A stretch of DNA of 44,209 nucleotides from Armatimonadota bacterium (GTDB lineage Bacteria; Sysuimicrobiota; Sysuimicrobiia; Sysuimicrobiales; Kaftiobacteriaceae). The notes below the pieces were generated by a model, which did no database searches, had not been told where the DNA came from, and saw only the letters and a list, made by a program, of their open reading frames with translations. How positions within the stretch are numbered: the first letter of the stretch is position 1; every line of letters starts with the position of its first letter. The stretch spans positions 1 through 44,209 of the forward strand of contig JAVHLZ010000018.1 in the NCBI GenBank assembly GCA_031081675.1, written 5' to 3'. Made by a program: the position numbers and the translations under genes. Below are positions 8,594 through 16,702 of the stretch, one piece after another.

Positions 8594-9316
8594 TCAGCGG
8601 GCCTCCGGCGTCCCCCGGCGGGAGCCGTCGGCCCCTTTGAACTTGTAGCCCACCCCGCGCACGGTGACGATGTAGGTGGGCGTCACCGGATCATCCTCGA
8701 TCTTCTCCCGCAGGCGGCTGATGTGCATGTCTACCGTCCGGGTGCTGCCGTAGTAGTCGTACCCCCAGATCCGCTCCAGCAGGAAGTCCCGGGTGAAGAC
8801 CCGGTTGGGATGGCTCATCAGCAGCCGCAGCAGCTCGAACTCCTTGGCGGTGAGGTCCACGGGGCGGCCCCCCAGCGTCACCTCATGGGTGGCGGGATCC
8901 AGGACCAGCGCTCCCGCCCGCAGCGGGCCGGGGGCTGCGGGGGCGGCGGGGGTGGCGGTGCGCCGGAGGATGGCGCGCACCCGGGCCACCAGTTCCCGGG
9001 GGGAGAAGGGTTTGGTGACGTAGTCGTCGGCGCCGGACTCCAGCCCTCCCACGCGCTCGACCTCCCCGTCCCGGGCGGTGAGCATGATGATGGGGACGGC
9101 GGACTCCCGCCGGATCCGCCGGCACACCTCCAGCCCGTCCACCGACGGCAGCATGATGTCCAGGATGATGAGGTCCGGCCGCGCGTCCCGGGCGCGGGCC
9201 AGGGCCTCGCCGCCGTCGGCAGCGGTCACCACGTCGAACCCCTCCCGCAGCAGGTTGTAGCGCACCAGTTCCACGATATGCGGCTCGTCGTCGACCACCA
9301 GGATCCGCGCGGCCAT
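8594..9316 (-). CDS. OmpR/PhoB-type response regulator
   Basis: This is a DNA-binding response regulator of 240 residues. The receiver domain has the acidic pair DDE near the start, the phosphorylation site Asp53 (LDIMLP), the switch Thr80 and the conserved Lys102 (VTKPF). A proline/alanine-rich linker leads to a winged-helix output domain with LTAKEFELLRLL, then YGSTRTVDMHISRLREKI and VRGVGYKF, classic of the OmpR/PhoB family. It is presumably phosphorylated by the kinase encoded 18 bases downstream. It lies 22 bases after the DUF2231 gene. The tandem hexamers upstream of that gene are a likely binding site for this regulator and suggest autoregulation (inference). Confidence 0.96.
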   Translation of the reverse strand: MAARILVVDDEPHIVELVRYNLLREGFDVVTAADGGEALARARDARPDLIILDIMLPSVDGLEVCRRIRRESAVPIIMLTARDGEVERVGGLESGADDYVTKPFSPRELVARVRAILRRTATPAAPAAPGPLRAGALVLDPATHEVTLGGRPVDLTAKEFELLRLLMSHPNRVFTRDFLLERIWGYDYYGSTRTVDMHISRLREKIEDDPVTPTYIVTVRGVGYKFKGADGSRRGTPEAR

Positions 9317-9338
9317 GGCTCTCTCCCCCGCCGGTCTG

Positions 9339-9743
9339 TCACATGATCCGGCGGACCTCGCCTCCCCACCACCCCGTCAGGCCGATCAGCACCGCCCCCG
9401 CCGCCGCCGCGGCCAGGGACAGGGCGCGGGGCATCTGGTGCCACCGCCACCGGGCGACAAACAGGGCCAGGTACAGCCCCGTGGCGGTGTAGGCCAGCAG
9501 GCTGTGCACCCGGTGGCGGTCGATGAAAGCCTGGCCGACCCCCTCGGCCACCAGGGGGCGGTAGTCCAGGAAGCCGGCGACGATGGACACCCCCGCCCCC
9601 AGCAGCCCCAGCCCCACCAGGTATGCTGACGCCACGGCGAACGTCCGGTCCCGCCGCCAGGCGTGCAGGAGGTCGAACAGGAAACTGGTGAGCCACAGGG
9701 CGATGGGGAAGTGCACCACCAGGGGATGATAGAGAAACGGCAT
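9339..9743 (-). CDS. DUF2231 family four-helix membrane protein
   Basis: This small integral membrane protein (134 residues) has four hydrophobic helices. It opens MPFLYHPLVVHFPIALW, the histidine-containing HP-VVHFPIAL motif that defines the DUF2231 family. A second conserved region is the DRHRVHSLLAYTATGLYL helix, and the protein ends with GWWGGEVRRIM. The ATG at 9743 is preferred to an upstream in-frame start because GGGAGG stands six bases before it and because family members begin at this motif. The family is often found near redox or heme-related membrane proteins, but its biochemical role is not established. It is the first gene of the operon with the two-component system. Confidence 0.88.
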   Translation of the reverse strand: MPFLYHPLVVHFPIALWLTSFLFDLLHAWRRDRTFAVASAYLVGLGLLGAGVSIVAGFLDYRPLVAEGVGQAFIDRHRVHSLLAYTATGLYLALFVARWRWHQMPRALSLAAAAAGAVLIGLTGWWGGEVRRIM

Positions 9744-9804
9744 CGCGCCTCCCGCCCGGGACCGGCCGGACCGAGCCACCGGCGGCCCGCCGGCTTTACC
9801 TTGC

Positions 9805-9834
9805 AGTCTACCCGCTCCGCCGTAGATCTGTCAC
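9805..9834 (-). promoter_or_regulatory. Promoter candidate for DUF2231-regulator-kinase operon
   Basis: On the minus strand a -35 element GTGACA (9834-9829) and a -10 element TAGACT (9810-9805) are separated by 18 bases. They match the sigma-70 consensus at 5/6 and 4/6 positions. Transcription would start near 9798, giving a leader of about 55 bases before the ATG at 9743. Confidence 0.5.
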
Positions 9835-9835
9835 C

Positions 9836-9856
9836 GGCCGGTAACGGTCTGGTAAC
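9836..9856 (-). promoter_or_regulatory. Tandem GTTACC operator candidate for the response regulator
   Basis: Reading the minus strand, GTTACC (9856-9851) is repeated at 9845-9840 with an 11-base period, one helical turn. The second copy is the left half of a 14/16 palindrome (9830-9845) that runs into the -35 element. Two head-to-tail hexamers 11 bases apart just upstream of -35 is the geometry of PhoB/OmpR-class activator sites. Another GTTACCGGCC copy stands on the plus strand at 9923-9932, facing the gene at 9989. Confidence 0.5.
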
Positions 9857-9988
9857 AGCCCGCTCGCCGCGGGGCTGACCCGGGCGCGCGGGCCGGAGGA
9901 GGCGGCGCGCCCGGACGCGGCAGTTACCGGCCCAGGACGCCATGCGCCGGCCGTCGAAGGGGAAGGCAATGCAGCTCGGGAGGAGACC

Positions 9989-11680
9989 GTGAGCGACCAG
10001 ATCGTCTTTCCACCCCCACCCGCGCCGGACGCCATCGAGTGGCCCGGCAGTCCCCTGGGTCTGTCCAACGTCATCACCCGCACCCGGACCCGGACCGCTC
10101 TCCACGACAAGGCCGTCGACCGGCAGCCCGGGCGCCGGGACCAGCTGGTGCGGGCCGCCGTCACCCACCTGATCCGGGCGGCCGGCTCCGACCCGGTCTA
10201 CCAGCACGACGTGATCATCCACGGCGTCCGGGTGCGCGCCCTGACCAACTCCGACCACCTGTATGACTTCTGGGTGGACAACTGGTTCAGCCCCCGGGAA
10301 TGGCAGGAGGCCACCGGCCGGGTGCCGCCCCGGGATCCCCACGTCCTGGTGTACGCTCTGGGCGGGGTGTCCGACCAGCCCGAGGCGGCGTACTACAGCC
10401 GCGCCACCAACACCATCGTGTTCTTCAACACCGCCTACTACGGGCAGCTGAAGAGCTGGGTCCTGGGGGCGGTGGGGCGGGTCCTGGCCGAGGAGCAGGG
10501 CATCCACTCGATCCACGGCGCCTGCGTGGAGAAGGCGGGACGGGGCATCCTGTACATCGCGCCCACCGGGACCGGCAAGAGCACGTCGTCCTACGGGCTG
10601 GTGTCCCACCCCGATACCCGGTTTCACTCCGACGACTGGGTGTACGTGCGGTACCTGCACCGCACTCGGGACGGCCGGCAGATGCACCCGCAGGCGGTGA
10701 ACCTGCCGGGAGGCGGGCGGATCGCAGGCTACCGGGTGTTCCGCTGGCTGCGGGAGCGGGCCGTGGGGGGAGCCACCGTGTCCGGGGTGGATCTGGAGGA
10801 GCGGGAGGTGACGGTGCCGGTGGAGGCGCTGGACCTGGAAGCGCCGGTGGACGCGTATGCCTTCCCCTCCGAGAAGATCTTCTACCTGCGGACCAACCTG
10901 GTGGAGAACTTCCCCCTGGCGGCCCCCCGGATGCTGCAGGCCAAGTTGGAGAACGTGCCCGACGTGACCCCCGCATTCCTGCAGGCCCACGACCGCCAGC
11001 TCGAGGATCTGGCCGACACCCTCCTGGCCTCCGCCGGCCCGGGCCTGGAGGGGCTGGCCCGGGACGACCTGAAGCGGACGCTGGCGCGGCTGATCGCTTT
11101 CGACAACGCCCGGGCCATGCTGGACGTCGGCGCCGTCCTCCCGCCCCAGCGGGTGTACGCGAACCCGCTGGAGCCCACCCGGCTGCATACGGTCATCCTG
11201 CTGCGCCGGGACCGCGAGGATCCCACGGTGGCAGAGCGGCTGGACCTGGCAGCGTTCATCAGCCGGCTCCTGGTGGGGGAGACTCCGGCCCGGACCCGCG
11301 AGGTGGCCTACAATGCCTACCGGGCGGTGGACGACGCGGCCGAGCGGGCGTTCATCGACGGTCTGCTGGAGGCGGTGGGTGCCCGGCAAGGCCGGGTCGA
11401 CCCGGAGGCGCTGTACCGGGCCTTCCGGGCGCACCCGCAGGCCCCGGAGACGCTGCAGGAGGAGTTCGAGCTGTTCGAGGTACTGCACCGGGCCTGCCGG
11501 TGCTACGGCCTCAACACCGTGCTGACCGCCGATCCGGCCGTGAGGGGCCTGAAGGAGGCCGTGGCCCTGACCCTGGACCTGATCGCGGCCCTGGTGGAGG
11601 AGGCCCCGGATCCCCTGCGGCTGACCCTGCAGACGTACCGGGAGTTCCTTGCCCGCCCCGCCAGCCGGCGGTTGTCGTGA
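9989..11680 (+). CDS. HprK/PEPCK-like P-loop protein of unknown function
   Basis: This protein of 563 residues has no assigned function that I recognise. Its middle carries the hallmark layout of the HPr kinase/PEP carboxykinase fold: IHSIHGACVEKAGRGILYI (about 172-190), the P-loop APTGTGKST (191-199), then HSDDWVYV (213-220) with an Asp pair in the Walker B-like position. The first 170 residues and the C-terminal 300 do not match ordinary HprK, which is about 310 residues, or ATP-PEPCK, whose P-loop has GLSGTGKT. A later segment, VILLRRDREDP followed by LLVGETP, faintly recalls the PEPCK lobe. The GTG start has GGGAGGAG (9978-9985) upstream. The gene lies 18 bases before threonine dehydrogenase and is probably co-transcribed with it. 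It could phosphorylate a protein or a small metabolite of amino acid catabolism. The assignment to the fold is fairly confident, but the substrate is unknown. Confidence 0.8.
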   Translation: MSDQIVFPPPPAPDAIEWPGSPLGLSNVITRTRTRTALHDKAVDRQPGRRDQLVRAAVTHLIRAAGSDPVYQHDVIIHGVRVRALTNSDHLYDFWVDNWFSPREWQEATGRVPPRDPHVLVYALGGVSDQPEAAYYSRATNTIVFFNTAYYGQLKSWVLGAVGRVLAEEQGIHSIHGACVEKAGRGILYIAPTGTGKSTSSYGLVSHPDTRFHSDDWVYVRYLHRTRDGRQMHPQAVNLPGGGRIAGYRVFRWLRERAVGGATVSGVDLEEREVTVPVEALDLEAPVDAYAFPSEKIFYLRTNLVENFPLAAPRMLQAKLENVPDVTPAFLQAHDRQLEDLADTLLASAGPGLEGLARDDLKRTLARLIAFDNARAMLDVGAVLPPQRVYANPLEPTRLHTVILLRRDREDPTVAERLDLAAFISRLLVGETPARTREVAYNAYRAVDDAAERAFIDGLLEAVGARQGRVDPEALYRAFRAHPQAPETLQEEFELFEVLHRACRCYGLNTVLTADPAVRGLKEAVALTLDLIAALVEEAPDPLRLTLQTYREFLARPASRRLS

Positions 11681-11698
11681 CGCGAAAGGGGGCCCGCC

Positions 11699-12739
11699 AT
11701 GCCGCGGGCGCCTGAGATGCGGGCGGTGGTCAAGTCCGACGCCGGGCCCGGGCTGGACCTGGCTACGGTGCCGGTACCGCGTCCCGGTCCCGGCGAGATC
11801 CTGGTGCAGGTGTGGGCCGCCGGGATCTGCGGGACCGACCTGCACATCGCCACCTGGGATGCCTGGGCCCGCTCCCGGGTGATCCCGCCGCGGATCATCG
11901 GCCACGAGTTCTGCGGCACGGTGGTGGAGACCGCCGACGACGTGGACGGCGTGGCCGTGGGCGACTTCGTCAGCGGGGAAGGGCACATCGCCTGCGGGCG
12001 CTGCCGGCCCTGCCGGACGGGGCTGAACCACCTCTGCGAGAGGCTCCAGGTGGTCGGCATCGACCGGGATGGCGCGTTCGCCGAGTACGTCACCCTGCCG
12101 GCCCGGAACGCGTGGAAGGTGGATCCGGGCATCCCCCGGGACGTGGCCGCCATCCTGGACCCTCTGGGCAACGCGGTGCACGCGGCCCTGGAGGCGCCGC
12201 TGGTCGGCCGCCGGGTGGCGGTGGTGGGCTGCGGCCCCATCGGGCTGATGGCCATTGCCATCTGCCGGCACGCCGGCGCGGCGTTCGTCGCGGCCAGCGA
12301 CATCTCCGACGCGCGGCTGGCGCTGGCCCGCCGGATGGGCGCCGACCTGGTGGTGGACGCCCGCACCGAGGACCTGGCGGCCCGCATCCGCGAGGCCGGC
12401 GGGGACGGCGTGGACGTGGTCCTGGAGATGTCCGGGTCGGAAGCGGGGCTGGCGGCGGGGCTGCGGGCCCTGCGGCCCGGCGGGTGGGTCTCGCTGCTGG
12501 GGCTGCCCGACCAGCCCGTGCGGGTGGACCTGGCCGGCGGGGTGATCTTCAAGGGCGCGCGCCTGGCCGGGATCTTCGGGCGCAAGATCTGGCAGACCTG
12601 GGAGGAGGCCACCGCCCTGCTGCGCCGCGGGCTGGATGTGATCCCGGTGATCACCCACCGGTTTCCCCTGGAGCGGTTTCAGGAGGCGTTTGACCTCCTG
12701 CGGGCCGGAGCCGCCGGCAAGGTGCTACTCTATCTGTGA
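11699..12739 (+). CDS. tdh: Threonine 3-dehydrogenase (zinc, NAD-dependent)
   Basis: This enzyme oxidises L-threonine to 2-amino-3-ketobutyrate with NAD, 346 residues, a medium-chain zinc dehydrogenase. The catalytic zinc site is visible: Cys44 in GICGTDLHI and His69-Glu70 in GHEFCG. The structural zinc lobe is CGRCRPCRTGLNHLC. The Rossmann motif is GCGPIGLMAIAI, with Asp (ASDIS) at the end of the second strand as expected for NAD preference. TDH-specific features are the C-GTDLHI-TWD segment and GIFGRK-W-TW near the C-terminus. The ATG at 11699 follows AAAGGGGG. The next gene encodes 2-amino-3-ketobutyrate CoA ligase, which removes the unstable product, so this is the Tdh-Kbl threonine-to-glycine route. 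Confidence 0.93.
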   Translation: MPRAPEMRAVVKSDAGPGLDLATVPVPRPGPGEILVQVWAAGICGTDLHIATWDAWARSRVIPPRIIGHEFCGTVVETADDVDGVAVGDFVSGEGHIACGRCRPCRTGLNHLCERLQVVGIDRDGAFAEYVTLPARNAWKVDPGIPRDVAAILDPLGNAVHAALEAPLVGRRVAVVGCGPIGLMAIAICRHAGAAFVAASDISDARLALARRMGADLVVDARTEDLAARIREAGGDGVDVVLEMSGSEAGLAAGLRALRPGGWVSLLGLPDQPVRVDLAGGVIFKGARLAGIFGRKIWQTWEEATALLRRGLDVIPVITHRFPLERFQEAFDLLRAGAAGKVLLYL

Positions 12740-12793
12740 GACGACCCTGGCGGGGCGACCCCGCCGGGCAGTGGCACGACGGGTGGGAGGATC

Positions 12794-13972
12794 ATGGGCA
12801 ATCCGCTGGCCTATCTGGATCGAGAACTGGACGAGCTGCGCGAGCGGGGCCTGTTCCGGTGGCCCCGGCTGCTGGAGGGTCCCCAGGAACCCGTGGCCCG
12901 CTACGATGGCCGGGAGGTCATCAACCTGTGCTCCAACAACTACCTGGGCCTGGCCACCCATCCCCGGCTGAAGGCGGCGGCGCGGCGGGCCCTGGACGAG
13001 CTGGGCGTGGGCTCGGGGGCCGTGCGCACCATCGCCGGCAACATGGCCATCCACCGGGAGCTGGAGCAGGAGCTGGCGCGGTTCAAGCAGACCGAGGCGG
13101 CGCTGCTGTTCCAGTCGGGGTTCACCGCCAACGCGGGGACGGTGGCCGCGCTGCTGGGCAAGGAGGACGTGATCGTCAGCGACGAGCTCAACCACGCCAG
13201 CATCATCGACGGCGCCCGCCTGTCGGGGGCGCAGAAGAAGATCTACCCCCACAAGGACGTGGCCGCCGCCCGGCGCCTGCTGGAGGAATCCCGGGGGGCG
13301 CGGCGGGTGCTGCTGATCACCGACGGCGTGTTCAGCATGGACGGCGACATCGCGCCGTTGCCGGACCTGGTGGCCCTGGCGGAGGAGTTCGGGGCCATCA
13401 TGATGGTGGACGACGCCCACGCCAGCGGCGTCCTGGGCCACCAGGGCCGGGGGACGGTGGACCACTTCGGGCTGCACGGCCGGGTGCACGTGCAGGTGGG
13501 CACCCTGTCCAAGGCGTTCGCCGCCATCGGGGGATACGTGGCCGGCAGCCAGACGCTGGCCGACTTCCTGATTCACAAAGCCCGGCCGCTGCTGTTCTCC
13601 ACGTCGCACCCCCCGGCGGTGGCGGCGTCGGCCCTGGCCGCCGTCCGCCTGGTGCAGGAAGAGCCGGAGCTGATCGAACGGCTGTGGGACAACACGCGCT
13701 TTTTCAAGAAGGCCCTGGCCCAGCAGGGCTGGAACACCGGGGCCAGCGAGACGCCCATCACGCCCGTGATCGTGGGGGACGAGCGCCTGGCCATGGAGCT
13801 CTCCGACCGGCTGTTCGCCGCCGGCGTCTTCGCCCAGGGCATCGCCTTTCCCACGGTGCCCCGGGGCACGGCCCGGGTGCGCACCATCGTCACCGCCGCC
13901 CACACCCGGACGCACCTGCAGAAGGCTCTGGACGCGTTCGAAAGGGTGGGGCGGGAGCTGCGCCTGATCTGA
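12794..13972 (+). CDS. kbl: 2-amino-3-ketobutyrate CoA ligase (glycine C-acetyltransferase)
   Basis: This is a PLP enzyme of the alpha-oxoamine synthase family, 392 residues. It cleaves 2-amino-3-ketobutyrate with CoA to glycine and acetyl-CoA. It has the N-terminal NLCSNNYLGLATHPRL, the GSGAVRTIAGN loop, DELNHASIIDG, and the PLP-pocket MMVDDAHASGVLG. The Schiff-base lysine lies in GTLSKAFAAIGGYVAG. VRTIAG and the position beside tdh point to Kbl. 8-amino-7-oxononanoate synthase (BioF) is the main alternative, and some thermophile members act on both substrates. The ATG at 12794 is preceded by GGGAGG. The intergenic distance to tdh is 54 bases. Confidence 0.92.
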   Translation: MGNPLAYLDRELDELRERGLFRWPRLLEGPQEPVARYDGREVINLCSNNYLGLATHPRLKAAARRALDELGVGSGAVRTIAGNMAIHRELEQELARFKQTEAALLFQSGFTANAGTVAALLGKEDVIVSDELNHASIIDGARLSGAQKKIYPHKDVAAARRLLEESRGARRVLLITDGVFSMDGDIAPLPDLVALAEEFGAIMMVDDAHASGVLGHQGRGTVDHFGLHGRVHVQVGTLSKAFAAIGGYVAGSQTLADFLIHKARPLLFSTSHPPAVAASALAAVRLVQEEPELIERLWDNTRFFKKALAQQGWNTGASETPITPVIVGDERLAMELSDRLFAAGVFAQGIAFPTVPRGTARVRTIVTAAHTRTHLQKALDAFERVGRELRLI

Positions 13973-14030
13973 TGGCCCGGCCGGTTGTGTCCCCCCGTCC
14001 GCGCCGGGCTGCCCGGCGGGGGGAGGGTCC

Positions 14031-15260
14031 GTGAAGGTGTCCACCCCGCCGACCCCCCAGGAGGCCCGGGAGCTGTTCTCCCGGGCGTACCGCCCGCAGC
14101 CCTGCGGGGTGGAGCGGGTGCCGCTGCTGCGGGCCCGCGGGCGGGTTCTGGCCCAGGAGGTCGTGGCCTCCGGTGACCTGCCCCCGTTTGACCGCGCGTC
14201 GGTGGACGGATACGCCGTGCGCGCCGCCGACACGGCCGGGGCGTCGTCGGGGGCCCCCGTGACCCTGGCCGTGGTCGGCGAGGTCCGCGTCGATGAACCC
14301 GCGCGCGTCACCGTGGGCGCCGGCCAGGCGGTCCGGATCCCCACCGGGGGGATGCTGCCCGAGGGCGCCGACGCGGTGGTGATGCAGGAGCACACCGTGC
14401 GCCAGGACGGCGCGGTGGCGGTGGAGCGGCCGGTGCGGCCCGGGGAGAACGTCGTCCAGCGGGGGTCCGACGTGCGGACCGGAGAGGTCCTCCTGCGCCC
14501 CGGCCGCCGGCTGCGGCCCCAGGATCTGGGTCTCCTGGCGGGCCTGGACATTCCGGAGGTCCTGGTCTACCGGCAGCCGGTGGTGGGCGTGATCGTGACC
14601 GGCGACGAGCTGGTGGCTCCCGGCCACCCTCTGCGCGGCAGCCAGATCCACGACATGAACACCTACACCCTGTCCGGCCTGATCGAGCAGGTGGGGGCGC
14701 TCCCCCGCGCCTACGGGATCGTGGAGGACAACCTCGCCGTGCTGGTCCAGGTGGCCCGACAGGCCCACCGGGAGTGCGACGTCCTGGTGCTCAGCGGCGG
14801 CAGCTCGGTGGGCGAGCGGGACCTGGTGGCCGACGCCGTGGCGGCCCTGGGGGCACCCGGCATCGTGGTCCACGGGGTGGCCATCCGCCCCGGCAAGCCC
14901 ACGATCCTGGCCGTGGCCGCGGGCAAGCCGGTGTTCGGGCTGCCGGGCAACGTGGTCTCGGCCATGGTGACCTTCGACGTCTTCGTGCGGCCGGTCCTGG
15001 AGGAGATGATGGGGATGCGCGAGCCGCCCCGCCCCTGGCAGGTGGTGCGGGCGCGCCTGGCGCGGCCGGTGGCGGCCGGGGACCGCGAAGATCACGTGCG
15101 GGTCTCCTTGGTGGAGCGGACCGGAACCCTGTGGGCCGTGCCGCTGCCGGGCGGATCGGGCATCATCACGTCCATGGTGCGGGCCGACGGGCTGGTCACG
15201 GTGCCGCCGCATGCCGCCCTGGCCGAAGGCAGCGAGGTGGAGGTCAGGCTCTGTGGGTAG
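14031..15260 (+). CDS. moeA: Molybdopterin molybdenumtransferase MoeA
   Basis: MoeA inserts molybdate into adenylylated molybdopterin in the last step of molybdenum cofactor synthesis, in the cytoplasm. The protein has 409 residues, the normal length. Visible motifs are PPFDRASVDGYAVR near the N-terminus, PTGGMLPEGADAVVMQE, VTGDELV, LSGGSSVGERDL of the MoCF-binding domain, and GLPGNVVSAMV. The C-terminal domain IV is complete. The start is GTG at 14031, with GGGAGG six bases upstream. The following moaC gene starts inside this gene's last codons, so the two are translationally coupled. Confidence 0.95.
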   Translation: MKVSTPPTPQEARELFSRAYRPQPCGVERVPLLRARGRVLAQEVVASGDLPPFDRASVDGYAVRAADTAGASSGAPVTLAVVGEVRVDEPARVTVGAGQAVRIPTGGMLPEGADAVVMQEHTVRQDGAVAVERPVRPGENVVQRGSDVRTGEVLLRPGRRLRPQDLGLLAGLDIPEVLVYRQPVVGVIVTGDELVAPGHPLRGSQIHDMNTYTLSGLIEQVGALPRAYGIVEDNLAVLVQVARQAHRECDVLVLSGGSSVGERDLVADAVAALGAPGIVVHGVAIRPGKPTILAVAAGKPVFGLPGNVVSAMVTFDVFVRPVLEEMMGMREPPRPWQVVRARLARPVAAGDREDHVRVSLVERTGTLWAVPLPGGSGIITSMVRADGLVTVPPHAALAEGSEVEVRLCG

Positions 15261-15765
15261 GCGGGGCGGGCGCGCGCGCCCGGGCGAGCTGACCCACGTG
15301 GACGCCTCCGGGCGGCTGCGCATGGTGGACGTGTCGGACAAGCCCGCGACCCTGCGGGTGGCGGTGGCCCGGGGAGAGGTGCGCATGCGTCCGGCCACCC
15401 TGGCGCAGATCCGGGACCACCAGGTGGCCAAGGGGGACGTCCTGGCCGTCGCCCACGTGGCCGGCGTCCTGGCCGCCAAACGCGCCGACCAGCTGATCCC
15501 TCTGGCGCACCCGCTGCCCCTGACGGGGGTCGACCTGTCGTTCCGCCTGGACGACCGCGCCAGCGCGGTGCAGATCGAGGCCACGGTGCGGACCCGCGCC
15601 CCCACGGGGGTGGAGATGGAAGCGCTGGTGGCGGTGGCGGCGGCGGCGCTGACGATCTACGACATGTGCAAGGCGGTGGACAGGGAGATGACCATCGATC
15701 GGATCCGCCTGGTGCGCAAGACCGGAGGCCGCAGCGGAGACTACCGGCGGCCCGGGGAACCGTAG
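15253..15765 (+). CDS. moaC: Cyclic pyranopterin monophosphate synthase MoaC
   Basis: MoaC converts the GTP-derived 3',8-cyclo compound made by MoaA into cyclic pyranopterin monophosphate. The protein is 170 residues. It carries LTHVD at its start, MVDVSDK, LIPLAHPLPLTGVD, TGVEMEALVAV and the active-site MCKAVD-EM-I. The GTG at 15253 overlaps the moeA stop (15258-15260) and is preceded by GGAGGT at 15238-15243. A longer reading from 15211 would run deep inside moeA and is rejected. The stop abuts the mog start with no spacer. Confidence 0.95.
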   Translation: MGRRGGRARPGELTHVDASGRLRMVDVSDKPATLRVAVARGEVRMRPATLAQIRDHQVAKGDVLAVAHVAGVLAAKRADQLIPLAHPLPLTGVDLSFRLDDRASAVQIEATVRTRAPTGVEMEALVAVAAAALTIYDMCKAVDREMTIDRIRLVRKTGGRSGDYRRPGEP

Positions 15766-16323
15766 ATGACTTCCGACCTGCGGGGCGTGCGGGCTGTGGT
15801 GCTCACCCTCAGCGACTCCGTCGCCCGGGGGGAGCATCCCGACACCAGCGGCGAGCTGGCTGTCCGGATCCTCCGGGACCGCGGGGCGGAGGTGGTGGCC
15901 CACGACGTGCTGCCCGACGACCGGCCGCAGATCGCCGAGCGCCTGCGGGCATACGCGGACCGCCTGGCGGTGGACCTGGTCCTGACCACGGGCGGCAGCG
16001 GCCTGGCCCCCCGCGATGTGACCCCGGAGGCCACGCTGGATGTGGTCGAGCGGGTGGTGCCCGGGATTCCCGAGGCGGCCCGGGTGCGGACGGGACAGGC
16101 GACCCCGCTGGCGGTTCTCTCCCGGGGGGTGGCGGGCGTGCGGGGGCGGACGCTGATCGTCAACCTGCCCGGCAGTCCCCGGGGAGTGGAGCAGTGGCTG
16201 GAGGTCATCCTGCCCGCCCTGCGCCACGCCGTGGATCTGGTGCGCGGGGAGCCCCTTCCCTGGGGGCGCCCTCACGGCGAGCCGGGCACGCCCCCCGCGG
16301 GAGGATCCGGCGATGTCGCGTGA
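15766..16323 (+). CDS. mog: Molybdopterin adenylyltransferase (Mog/MoaB family)
   Basis: This enzyme adenylylates molybdopterin before MoeA acts, 185 residues, a MoCF-binding domain protein. The signature LTTGGSGLAPRDVTPEAT is present, with Ser where most members have Thr (TTGGTG). Earlier comes LTLSDSVARGEHPDTSG, and later NLPGSPRGVEQWL. It starts directly after the moaC stop. About 25 residues beyond the family core at the C-terminus are proline/glycine rich and overlap the next gene by 11 bases. Assignment as MogA rather than MoaB rests only on general resemblance. Confidence 0.92.
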   Translation: MTSDLRGVRAVVLTLSDSVARGEHPDTSGELAVRILRDRGAEVVAHDVLPDDRPQIAERLRAYADRLAVDLVLTTGGSGLAPRDVTPEATLDVVERVVPGIPEAARVRTGQATPLAVLSRGVAGVRGRTLIVNLPGSPRGVEQWLEVILPALRHAVDLVRGEPLPWGRPHGEPGTPPAGGSGDVA

Positions 16324-16702
16324 CGCCAGGCGCTGTTTTGTCTGCGGGCCCGACAACCCCATGGGCCTGAGGCTGGAGTTCCGGCCCTATCAGGACGGCG
16401 TGCAGGCGACGTTCGTGCCCACCGACCTGCACGTGGGCTACGAGGGGCTGGTCCACGGCGGGATTCTCGCCGCCCTGGTGGACGACGCCCTCGCCAACAT
16501 CTGGTTTGTCCGGGGCCAGCCCGCGGTCACGGGGAAGATCGAGGTGCGCTTCCGCCGCCCGGTGCGGCCCGGCGACCGCCTGGTGGTCACCGCGCGTCCG
16601 ACCGGATCCCGGGGCGGTCTGCACACCGGGCGGGTGGAGATCACCCGGGACGGCACTCTGGTGGCCGAGGGGGCCGGCGTGGTGGCGGTGCGGCTGCCGT
16701 GA
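16313..16702 (+). CDS. PaaI/hotdog-fold thioesterase family protein
   Basis: This protein of 129 residues has a single hotdog domain. The opening CFVCGPDNPMGLRLEF is a typical lead-in of this subfamily. The catalytic helix region GYEGLVHGGILAALVDDALAN contains the HGG-x-A-x-x-D pattern used to activate water against acyl-CoA thioesters. The substrate is unknown. The ATG at 16313 overlaps the end of mog, and GGGAGG precedes it. It ends in a four-base GTGA overlap with the next gene, so it belongs to the same operon, though a link to molybdenum cofactor metabolism is not obvious. Confidence 0.88.
   Translation: MSRDARRCFVCGPDNPMGLRLEFRPYQDGVQATFVPTDLHVGYEGLVHGGILAALVDDALANIWFVRGQPAVTGKIEVRFRRPVRPGDRLVVTARPTGSRGGLHTGRVEITRDGTLVAEGAGVVAVRLP

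Noticed and set aside
9989-11680. Annotation as a standard HPr kinase/phosphorylase or as PEP carboxykinase
   Set aside because: The P-loop region fits the superfamily, but the length, the flanking domains and the absence of HPr/PTS genes do not match HprK, and the PEPCK substrate motifs were not found.
9386-12658. Very long open frame of about 1090 codons on the minus strand
   Set aside because: It is antisense to three clear genes, has low-complexity Gly/Pro/Arg/His-rich composition and no domain. Such mirror frames are expected in GC-rich DNA.
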